The notes under the pieces were generated by a model that made no database searches, was not told the origin of the DNA, and saw nothing but the letters and a program-made list of their open reading frames with translations. Both the position numbers and the translations under genes were made by a program. Shown piece by piece: positions 1 to 5,118 of a DNA stretch of 5,118 nt (within the stretch, counting starts at the first letter, position 1; every line of letters starts with the position of its first letter). Location of the stretch: contig QHXA01000650.1 of assembly GCA_003222755.1 (NCBI GenBank), forward strand, positions 1-5,118. Direction: 5' to 3'. This stretch comes from Acidobacteriota bacterium. Lineage in GTDB: Bacteria > Acidobacteriota > Terriglobia > 20CM-2-55-15.

Positions 1-29
1 CAGGGGTACGCAAAAAACGCGTACCCCTG
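1..29. repeat. Perfect 11-bp inverted repeat (hairpin), possible terminator or dispersed palindrome
   Basis: Bases 1-11 (CAGGGGTACGC) are the exact reverse complement of bases 19-29 (GCGTACCCCTG), separated by a 7-base loop containing six A. Read on the minus strand the loop becomes a run of T, and the hairpin lies about 30 bases past the stop codon of the amidohydrolase gene. It could act as a transcription terminator, but the T run is in the loop and not after the stem, which is not the standard intrinsic-terminator layout. A perfect, near-symmetric stem like this is also typical of dispersed intergenic palindromes. The repeat touches the window edge, so the stem may extend further left. 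Confidence 0.6.
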
Positions 30-42
30 GCTAATTTCCTGC

Positions 43-57
43 CACCGCTCCGCGGTG
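43..57. repeat. Short GC-rich stem-loop just after the amidohydrolase stop
   Basis: CACCGC (43-48) and GCGGTG (52-57) form a 6-bp perfect stem around a TCC loop, ending 3 bases past the stop codon at 61-63. The next 19 bases (60-78) are a diverged copy of the same unit, with a CCGC-TTC-GCGG stem at 64-74, so 41-59 and 60-78 are an imperfect tandem pair. The second copy overlaps the last codons of the gene. No T run follows either stem. They may help terminate transcription or protect the mRNA 3' end; that is inference. Confidence 0.45.
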
Positions 58-60
58 CGC

Positions 61-1080
61 CTACCGCTTCGCGGCGACGGACTTCAGCTTGAGCAGCCTT
101 TCCGCGTTTCCACGATAGATCTGGTCTTTCTGTTCCTTCGTGAGATCCAGCCCCTCAACGCATTTGATCGTTTCGCGCGCATACAGGCCGGGCGCCGGTT
201 CAAACGGCATGTCGGACGCGAACACCACGTGATCCAATCCGAAGAACTCGTATCCGCATTTCGTTGCTGGAGCCGCGCCGAATAGGGCCGTGTCCGCATA
301 AAAGTTCTTGAAGTAGTCGACCGGGCGCTTCTTCATCGACTTGAGCAGCGAAACGTAGTCTACATCGGTCGTGCGCTTGCCGAGTTGGTCCCAGCCGTAG
401 CCGACGCGGCCTTCGAAGTACGGGACCATACCGCCCATATGATGCGTGATGATTTTGAGCGTCGGGAACTTGTCGAAATAGCCCGCAAACACCAACCGCG
501 ACATCGCGACGCTGGTTTCGTACGGCCAGCCGAAAGTCCACCAGATTTCATACAGTGATTTGGTCTCGGTCTGATAATCCGCGAAGTCGGCGCCACGAGC
601 AGGATGGATCCAGATCGGAATATCGCGGCGAACGGCCTCTTCGAACAACGGAAGGAATTCCGGCGAATCCAGCGGCTTGCCGGCGGCGTTCGTATAGATC
701 TGAATGCCGAATGCGCCGAGTTCATCGAGCGCGCGCGTCATTTCCTTCTCTGCTGCTTTTGGATTGTTCATCGGCAGGGACGCAGCAAACCCGAGAAAGC
801 GGTCGTGCTTTTTCACGAGTTCGGCCAAACCGTCATTTCCTTCTCTTGCCAATTCCGGCGATTTATCAGGCCCGGCCAGGATTTCCAGCGGTGGAAGGGG
901 CAGTGTCAGCACCTGAACGTAATCGCCAAACTCATCCAGTATCCTGAAGCGTGAATCCACATCGACAATAGTTTGAATGTTGGCCACGCGTTTGCCGATG
1001 TCCTTGCCGCCGTGTCCCGCATCGATGTGTTTGTCGAAAAATTTCTTTGGAAAAATGTGATTAAAGATGTCGATTTTCAT
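61..1080 (-). CDS. Amidohydrolase-2 / ACMSD-like metal-dependent hydrolase or decarboxylase
   Basis: A 339-residue cytosolic TIM-barrel protein of the amidohydrolase-2 family, which includes aminocarboxymuconate-semialdehyde decarboxylase, gamma-resorcylate decarboxylase and 5-carboxyvanillate decarboxylase. Visible landmarks are the strand-1 segment IDIFNHIFP (residues 3-11), IHPARG with His159, ITHHMGG with His213/His214, and FASDMPFEP with Asp290. These match the family's later metal and catalytic ligands in order and spacing, and the length is normal. In the N-terminal HxH metal motif the first His is Phe6 and only His8 remains, so metal binding or chemistry may differ from ACMSD. The ATG at 1080 is supported by a purine-rich AAGGGAAG about 5 bases upstream and by the family-like N-terminus. 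The gene overlaps the 3' end of the broken aromatic acid symporter by 20 bases, which suggests co-transcription and a carboxylated aromatic or ring-cleavage substrate (inference). The exact substrate cannot be told. Confidence 0.9.
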   Translation of the reverse strand: MKIDIFNHIFPKKFFDKHIDAGHGGKDIGKRVANIQTIVDVDSRFRILDEFGDYVQVLTLPLPPLEILAGPDKSPELAREGNDGLAELVKKHDRFLGFAASLPMNNPKAAEKEMTRALDELGAFGIQIYTNAAGKPLDSPEFLPLFEEAVRRDIPIWIHPARGADFADYQTETKSLYEIWWTFGWPYETSVAMSRLVFAGYFDKFPTLKIITHHMGGMVPYFEGRVGYGWDQLGKRTTDVDYVSLLKSMKKRPVDYFKNFYADTALFGAAPATKCGYEFFGLDHVVFASDMPFEPAPGLYARETIKCVEGLDLTKEQKDQIYRGNAERLLKLKSVAAKR

Positions 1081-2366
1081 TTCTTCTTCCCTTTTGAATA
1101 AAAGCTGCGCCTAACGCTGCAACCGTGGCTATAAGCGGCGGTATCGCTGCCGCCCAAAACACATGTCTCGTTTGGCCTCCCATGGCGAGCAAAGTGCCGC
1201 CCAGCGTGGGTCCTATGATGGAGCCGATTCGGCCGATGCCAAGGGCCCATCCTACACCGGTCGAGCGGATCGCTGTGGGATAGAATTCGGCTGTTAAGGC
1301 GTTCGAGCCGGTCTGGCCTCCGATGACTCCGATTCCAGCGGCGAAAACCGTTAATGTTAACAGAGGAACAGACACCCCGGCTTCGCCTATGAGAAATATT
1401 GTCGCGGCGGCTCCGAGGTAAGTAGCCGCCAAAAACTTGAAAGATCCTTCCCGGTCGAAGAATCTGCCCAGCAGAAGCGCTCCGACGGCGCCACCCACCT
1501 GAAACATGGTAGTGATGATGATTGCGGTTTCCACGCGGATGCCGATGTCGTTTATGACAGTCGGCAGCCAGCTGTTGATAAAGTACAAATCGAGCAGGTT
1601 CATGAAGAACATGACCCAGAGGAGGAGCGTCATGCTGGCACGGCGGTCAGTGAAGAGCTGCGTCACGGCGAAGGCGCGGGAGGGCTGCTCCTCAGCACCA
1701 ACCGTCAATTCGTCGAAAGCGCCGTGGTTGGGCGCGATCCGCGACAGATAGTGGACAACTCGCTCGCGGTCTCTGCCTCGTACGAGCAAAAATCGGATCG
1801 ATTCCGGCAGCAGCGCCAGAGCGACAAAAGCCATGATTAACGGAAGGACGCCGCCGACAATGAAAACCGATTGCCAACCCCATCGCGAGATCAGCCTCGC
1901 GGCGACAAGCCCGCCCGCCGCAGCACCGATCGAAAAGCCGGTGAACATCGTCATGACAGCCGTGGCGCGGTATTTTCGCGGAGCATATTCGGACGTGAGC
2001 GCGATAGCGTTCGGCATCGCGCCGCCCAGACCCAAGCCGGTGATGAACCGGTAAATGAAAAGGATATCGAGCGAGGTCGCTGCCGCAGTCAAAAGTGTTC
2101 CGATGCCGAACACTAAACTACATCCAACCAGAACGGGCTTTCGGCCGATTCGATCTGCGATCACCGATCGAGACTACTCTGCCGAACGGCACAAGGCCGA
2201 TGTGCAACTGCGCTCGCAATGCCGGACCAACGAAGCCCATCGCCTGAGCGTCGTATCCGTCCATGAAGACCAGCGCACCGCACATGACCGCAACCAGCAA
2301 TTGATACCGGCTGAATGGCTGCTCATCGATGAATTGGCGGACGTCGAGTACAGCTGTTTGTCTCAA
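1061..2366 (-). pseudogene. Broken aromatic acid:H+ symporter (MFS, AAHS family, PcaK-type)
   Basis: A proton-coupled inner-membrane importer of aromatic acids in its intact form, normally 12 membrane helices and about 440-450 residues. The first part (2366 to the TAG at 2118-2120) has the family N-terminus DVRQFIDEQPFSRYQ and TM1 with MDGYDAQAMGF, then PALRAQLHI. The rest (about 2164 to 1061) is in another frame and carries IADRIGRKPVLVG, RFITGLGLGGAMPN, SEYAPRKYR, LPESIRFLLVRGR and GVGWALGIGRIGSIIGP. Compared with my recollection of PcaK, the first frame stays collinear as far as VVSIG; about 13 residues of TM2 are then absent and the frame shifts, consistent with a deletion near 38 bases. 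No ATG fits the expected N-terminus: the best start is a TTG at 2366 without a clear Shine-Dalgarno sequence, so the start may have decayed too. The gene precedes and overlaps the amidohydrolase, pointing to a former uptake-plus-catabolism pair. Confidence 0.85.
1081..1095 (-). promoter_or_regulatory. Ribosome binding site of the amidohydrolase, inside the symporter 3' end
   Basis: The minus strand reads AAAAGGGAAGAAGAA directly before the ATG at 1080. The GGGAAG core is at 1086-1091, leaving 5 bases to the start. The site lies inside the last codons of the symporter gene, whose TAA stop is at 1061-1063, downstream of the new start. This 20-base overlap is the usual layout for translational coupling. 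Confidence 0.6.
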
Positions 2367-2537
2367 AGTGGCGTAAATATACCACGATGCAGGGCATGGG
2401 AGATTTGATGCTGGCGAATAAACTCCATGCCTGAGAGTCAGTGTCGGAGTACTTGAAGGATCTGCGATACCTGAATACAATGCGAATGGCGGCATCCAAT
2501 CCGATCGCGATAGGATCTTTCCCGTCGACACCTCAAT
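2367..2537. other. Unassigned spacer between the symporter and ATPase remnants
   Basis: No recognisable gene. A minus-strand open frame continues upstream of the symporter from a GTG at 2531, but its translation lacks membrane character and does not resemble an AAHS N-terminus, so I do not treat it as coding. A TATATT box (minus strand, 2376-2381) lies 9 bases before the proposed TTG start, without a good -35 partner; it could be a residual promoter -10 but would give an almost leaderless transcript. The stretch joins two damaged genes and may be a rearrangement scar. Confidence 0.4.
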
Positions 2538-2786
2538 TTAGCGTGCTTGGCGCCTGATTCGAAGCCTTCTCGGCTCGTATAGCGAACTGACTGGCCCGAT
2601 GATGAGCATGAATTTCCGGATCAGGCTGATATTCCATCGCTGAGGTTCACGAACGTAAATCGGATCGATGTTATCTGTCGGAATAGTGATCTGAGCGAAA
2701 TCATAGAGGAAATTATTGAGCAGAATTTGCGTCGGCAACATTGGAAGAAATGGCAGGAACATCGCCGCCCCGGCCATACTGAACAT
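2538..2786 (-). pseudogene. Internal fragment of an MgtA/MgtB-type Mg2+-transporting P-type ATPase
   Basis: From 2786 to about 2577 the minus strand encodes roughly 70 residues matching membrane segments M5 to early M7 of the Mg2+ P-type ATPases: MFSMAGAAMFLPFLPMLP, then LLNNFLYDFAQITIPTDNID (equivalent to E. coli MgtA LIQNLMYDISQ...P.D..D), then EPQRWN and RKFMLIIGPVSSLY. Intact proteins are about 900 residues. The actuator, phosphorylation (DKTGT) and nucleotide-binding parts and the remaining C-terminal helices are missing. After Tyr70 of this frame homology stops, and a basic tail leads to a TAA at 2538-2540. Upstream of 2786 the same frame shows TSSPL where relatives have TSSNFGN or TSANFGN, so homology fades there by small deletions. 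The fragment starts about 80 bases past the NRAMP-like gene stop, so a cation-transport gene pair probably once stood here. A stable small peptide product is unlikely. Confidence 0.8.
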
Positions 2787-2865
2787 GAGCGGTGAGCTTG
2801 TCGCCGGAACGTGAATTCGAAACCCTTGTAGTCCGGCATTGACGAGCAGTCTATCGCTGCTCTCG

Positions 2866-4182
2866 TTAATGTGAACCGCTCCAAATTACAATAAGTGCGG
2901 CAGCAGCCGTCAGTATCACCAGAGTTGTTAGCCATCCCATTACATTCATAGCGAGACCGTTGACATTAGGTCCTAACACAGCTTTATTATTCGCGACGAA
3001 CATAATGATGATCAGCATTGGCGGCGCGAGAAAGCCGTTGATGACGGCGGTCCAAAATAGTGCGCTGATCGGATTAACGCCGCCAAAATTGATCAGCATT
3101 CCGATTAGAGTTGAGACCGCGATCACGCTATAAAACAGTTTTGCACGACGGGGCTTTTCACCAAGCCCATGTTTCCAACCCAAAGCTTCGGCTATCGCAT
3201 ACGCCGCAGAACCTGTCAGGATGGGTACGCATAGGAATCCTGCACCGATCAATCCAAATGCTAAGAGCATGTACGCGGCGTTCCCTGCTAGGGGACGCAG
3301 TGCCTGCGCCGCATCGGCTGCGGATTGAATGTTACCCTTACCTGCCTTAAAAAGAGTGGCGGCGGTGGCCAAGATAATGAAATACATCACCACGTTCGAG
3401 AAGAACATTCCAGCTCCGACGTCCCAATTCGCATATTTCAGTTCGGATTCACTGGCTCCCTTTCTTTGTTGCAAGGTCCGGCGACCCATTGAAATTTCTT
3501 CCTCGACCTCTTGATTGGCTTGCCAGAAAAAGAGGTAAGGCGTGATTGTCGTTCCCAGAATCGCCAGCAATACTGTTAGGAAGCGACTGTCAAATCGAAG
3601 CGTCGGAACGAACGTCCCGCGGACTACGTCCCACCAGTCCGGCCTCGCGAAAAATGCGGACAGAATGTAGGCGAAAAGTGAAAGCGTGAGCCAAGTGAAG
3701 ATTCGCGCGATCAGCCGGTAGGAACCCCAAATCTGCACCACTAAGATCGCGAGTGCCGTCGTGATAATGATCGGGGCAGTCGGGACGTGAACCAGCAAAT
3801 TGACAGACACCGCGATAGCACCGATATCGACGCCCGCATTAATCGTGTTCGCAATCACGAGACCGCCGACACACGGATAGAGAACCCAGCGTGAATAGTG
3901 ATTCTTAAGCACACCGGCCAGTCCCATCCCCGTGACCATACCGATCTTGGCGCAGATGTACTGAATGGCCCACATCATCGGGAATGTGGCCAGAGCCGTC
4001 CAAAGCGCCGAAAACCCGAGTGCGGCGCCCGCTTGGGCATATGTGCCGATGCCGGATGGGTCATCGTCAGACGCCCCGGTGACTAGGCCCGGCCCCAGCA
4101 TTTTAAAGAATCGTTTGATGGGATTCTTCTCGTGCGTCAATATGGCCGTCAACGATTCGGCCGGCGACTTAGTCTGGGCCAT
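2866..4182 (-). CDS. NRAMP-related divalent metal transporter with non-canonical metal site
   Basis: A 438-residue polytopic inner-membrane protein of the NRAMP/SLC11 superfamily (LeuT fold), with about 11 hydrophobic segments from residue 28 to 435. The TM1 unwound motif appears as GPGLVTGASDDDPSGIGTY: Asp41-Pro42-Ser43-Gly44 replaces the classical DPGN, so the binding Asn is Gly. The TM6 motif appears as LGTTITPYLFFWQ (residues 209-221): Thr214-Pro215-Tyr216 replaces MPH, so the transition-metal-selective Met is absent. An acidic stretch (EVEEE, 225-229) follows TM6. These changes place it among NRAMP-like proteins that probably do not carry Mn2+/Fe2+ in the classical way; characterised relatives lacking the canonical site include Mg2+ transporters (NRMTs). 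The Mg2+-ATPase remnant just downstream fits that reading but proves nothing. The ATG at 4182 has AAGG 5 bases upstream and gives a normal N-terminus. The reading frame is intact. Confidence 0.88.
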   Translation of the reverse strand: MAQTKSPAESLTAILTHEKNPIKRFFKMLGPGLVTGASDDDPSGIGTYAQAGAALGFSALWTALATFPMMWAIQYICAKIGMVTGMGLAGVLKNHYSRWVLYPCVGGLVIANTINAGVDIGAIAVSVNLLVHVPTAPIIITTALAILVVQIWGSYRLIARIFTWLTLSLFAYILSAFFARPDWWDVVRGTFVPTLRFDSRFLTVLLAILGTTITPYLFFWQANQEVEEEISMGRRTLQQRKGASESELKYANWDVGAGMFFSNVVMYFIILATAATLFKAGKGNIQSAADAAQALRPLAGNAAYMLLAFGLIGAGFLCVPILTGSAAYAIAEALGWKHGLGEKPRRAKLFYSVIAVSTLIGMLINFGGVNPISALFWTAVINGFLAPPMLIIIMFVANNKAVLGPNVNGLAMNVMGWLTTLVILTAAAALIVIWSGSH

Positions 4183-4203
4183 GGCAGCCTTAGAGGGGAG
4201 CGG

Positions 4204-4275
4204 CTAAAAAGCTCGCACCTGTCGGGAAAGCAGTCCTACTGTGAATGTGAGAGCGGCACTCATCAATTCTTTCAT
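4204..4275 (-). CDS. Possible 23-residue leader peptide or truncated signal peptide upstream of the NRAMP-like gene
   Basis: The minus strand has ATG at 4275 and TAG at 4204-4206, encoding MKELMSAALTFTVGLLS followed by RQVRAF. The shape (a charged start, a hydrophobic run of about 13, then a polar end) is that of a signal peptide or small membrane peptide. It ends 21 bases before the NRAMP-like start. The Shine-Dalgarno signal is weak (an AGGA about 14 bases upstream). It could be a regulatory leader peptide, as known upstream of some Mg2+ transporters, the stump of a lost exported-protein gene, or chance. Nothing else in 4183-4354 looks coding. Confidence 0.25.
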   Translation of the reverse strand: MKELMSAALTFTVGLLSRQVRAF

Positions 4276-4354
4276 GACGGTTTATGCGATTCCTGAGACT
4301 CATGGTACAGAGGTTCTGTCCGGCGAATCGCCTGCCGGCGGGCTATTGTCGCTG

Positions 4355-5118
4355 CTACCGCGAATCCTGGCAGATGTATTCGAAGATCTCGCCGCCGGGA
4401 ATCCACGATGATGCCGTTTTCTCGGTAATGGTCCAACGGCCGCTCCAGGGCGCAGTGTACGCTCCAGGATCCTCGACTGTGTATTCGTAGGAAATGGTTC
4501 TGAGGTTGGGACGCGAGATACGCTCGGTCATGTGCAATTGTTCGGTTGTGGGATAGGCGCCGGCAATCCACTGGTTTTCATTGAAACCGACGGTATCGAT
4601 GACCAGCGTGTCGCCTTCCCAATGACCGACGGAATGGCCTAAAAAAGTTGGGCGCAAGTCATCGCCGGTGGGATGCGGACGCCCATCCATATAGATCACA
4701 CGCCAGGAATGCGGCCCGGCAATGTTGAGGATGAAGACTTTCTTTAATTCGGGGACGTCAACGATCTCAAAACCCGGCGCATTAAAGAAGCCCGGCCCCG
4801 CGCTCGGCTTGCAGCGGACGAGCGGCGGATAGAGATCGGTCCTGCCGGTTCGGTACTGATAGAGAGCCCGAGCCCACGGCTGGAAGGGCACATCGGCTGC
4901 CCGCGGTGCACCGCCGAGACCCGGCCGAACTTCCCAATAACCTTTCTTGTCTGGTGTCGAGCCCAAATTCACTCGTCCATCGGGCCGGCGCGGAGGCGGT
5001 TCGGGCGGAGGACTGTCGGCGGTTGCGGCAGCCGCTGCGCCGCGCTGGCCGCGTTGCGCTAGGCCGGGCACTGCCGCGAGGGCTGCCAAGGCCAACGCTG
5101 CCGCTGCTTTTTTCAGGA
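4355..5118 (-). CDS. Exported protein of unknown function, 5' end beyond the window
   Basis: The in-frame sequence enters at the right edge as LKKAAAALALAALAAVPGLA followed by Q, a clear Sec signal peptide whose first residues lie outside, so the TTG at 5095 is not the true start. After cleavage comes an Ala/Pro-rich linker (about residues 15-40, numbered from that TTG), then a compact domain: GYWEVRPGLGG (52-62), QPWARALYQYR (72-82), LVRCKPSAGPGFF (92-104), a conserved-looking core GRPHP and GHSVGHWEGDTLVIDTVGF (138-171), LHMTERISRP (187-196), and a C-terminal WIPGGEIFEYICQ ending at the TAG at 4355. Two cysteines (95 and 242) could pair in the periplasm. I associate this core with large families of secreted hypothetical proteins in Acidobacteriota and Planctomycetes; no activity is known to me. 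There are no membrane segments after the signal, so the product is probably periplasmic or secreted. It is followed 172 bases later by the NRAMP-like gene on the same strand. Confidence 0.8.
   Translation of the reverse strand, partial: LKKAAAALALAALAAVPGLAQRGQRGAAAAATADSPPPEPPPRRPDGRVNLGSTPDKKGYWEVRPGLGGAPRAADVPFQPWARALYQYRTGRTDLYPPLVRCKPSAGPGFFNAPGFEIVDVPELKKVFILNIAGPHSWRVIYMDGRPHPTGDDLRPTFLGHSVGHWEGDTLVIDTVGFNENQWIAGAYPTTEQLHMTERISRPNLRTISYEYTVEDPGAYTAPWSGRWTITEKTASSWIPGGEIFEYICQDSR

Noticed and set aside
555..954. Two long plus-strand open frames (116-130 codons)
   Set aside because: They lie antisense to the well-supported amidohydrolase, have no recognisable domain or start signal, and read as low-quality translations; shadow frames of a GC-rich gene.
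1061..2164. The 367-residue symporter part as an independent gene starting at GTG 2164
   Set aside because: It would begin in the loop after TM2, lacking TM1-TM2 and without a ribosome site; it is better explained as the distal part of a broken gene.
2118..2180. Programmed ribosomal frameshift in the symporter
   Set aside because: About 13 family residues are missing at the junction and no slippery heptamer is seen, so a deletion explains it better.
2376..2381. TATATT as a promoter -10 for the symporter and amidohydrolase
   Set aside because: No convincing -35 at 16-18 bases, and it is only 9 bases from the proposed start; mentioned in the spacer entry but not called.
2055..2408. Plus-strand open frame of 117 codons
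   Set aside because: It is antisense to the symporter pseudogene; its translation shows no family resemblance and the opposite strand explains the region.
2118..2531. Reading the symporter N-terminal frame as a real 137-residue protein from the GTG at 2531
   Set aside because: The first 55 or so residues do not resemble an AAHS N-terminus and the last ones are frameshifted; only the middle is family-like.
2621..2935. Minus-strand 104-codon frame overlapping the NRAMP-like 3' end
   Set aside because: It runs out of frame through both the NRAMP-like C-terminus and the MgtA-like fragment, which have clear homology in other frames.
4320..4338. CCGGC...GCCGG inverted repeat after the exported-protein gene as a terminator
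   Set aside because: The stem is only 5 bp with a 9-base loop and no T run follows on the minus strand.
1..5118. CRISPR array, tRNA, rRNA or complete insertion sequence
   Set aside because: No regularly spaced repeats, no cloverleaf-like or rRNA-like sequence, and no transposase or terminal inverted repeats were seen on reading both strands.

Overview
The window looks like a chromosomal segment of a soil-type bacterium with moderately high G+C. Acidobacteriota (Bryobacterales/Solibacter-like) is my best guess. It rests on the exported protein at the right end, whose GRPHP / GHSVGHWEGDTLVIDTVGF core I associate with large paralogous families in that phylum, and on the hairpin-rich gene border at the left end. 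Both are impressions from recall, not searches. Every recognisable gene is on the minus strand, so transcription runs from right to left.

In transcription order: (1) 4355-5118, an exported protein of unknown function with a signal peptide, cut by the window edge; (2) 4183-4354, a short intergenic stretch with a 23-codon signal-peptide-like small ORF; (3) 2866-4182, an intact NRAMP-related membrane transporter whose metal-site motifs differ from the canonical Mn/Fe type; (4) 2538-2786, a roughly 70-residue remnant of an MgtA/MgtB-type Mg2+ P-type ATPase; (5) 2367-2537, unassigned sequence; (6) 1061-2366, an aromatic acid:H+ symporter of the PcaK type (MFS, AAHS family), broken by a short deletion plus frameshift in the second membrane segment; (7) 61-1080, an intact amidohydrolase-2/ACMSD-like enzyme that overlaps the symporter end by 20 bases; (8) 1-78, two stem-loop structures at the end of the enzyme gene.

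Two functional themes can be read. The left half was once a transporter-plus-enzyme pair for an aromatic or carboxylated substrate: the symporter would import it and the amidohydrolase-fold enzyme would decarboxylate or hydrolyse it. The symporter is now apparently dead while the enzyme frame is kept. The right half concerns divalent cations: a non-canonical NRAMP protein sits directly upstream of the wreck of a Mg2+ ATPase, which makes Mg2+ a reasonable substrate guess. About 500 bases between the two halves (2367-2865) look like a rearrangement and decay scar.

I see no complete mobile element, CRISPR array, rRNA or tRNA, and no convincing new multi-gene system. The most informative points are the altered motifs in the NRAMP-like and amidohydrolase proteins and the gene decay between them.
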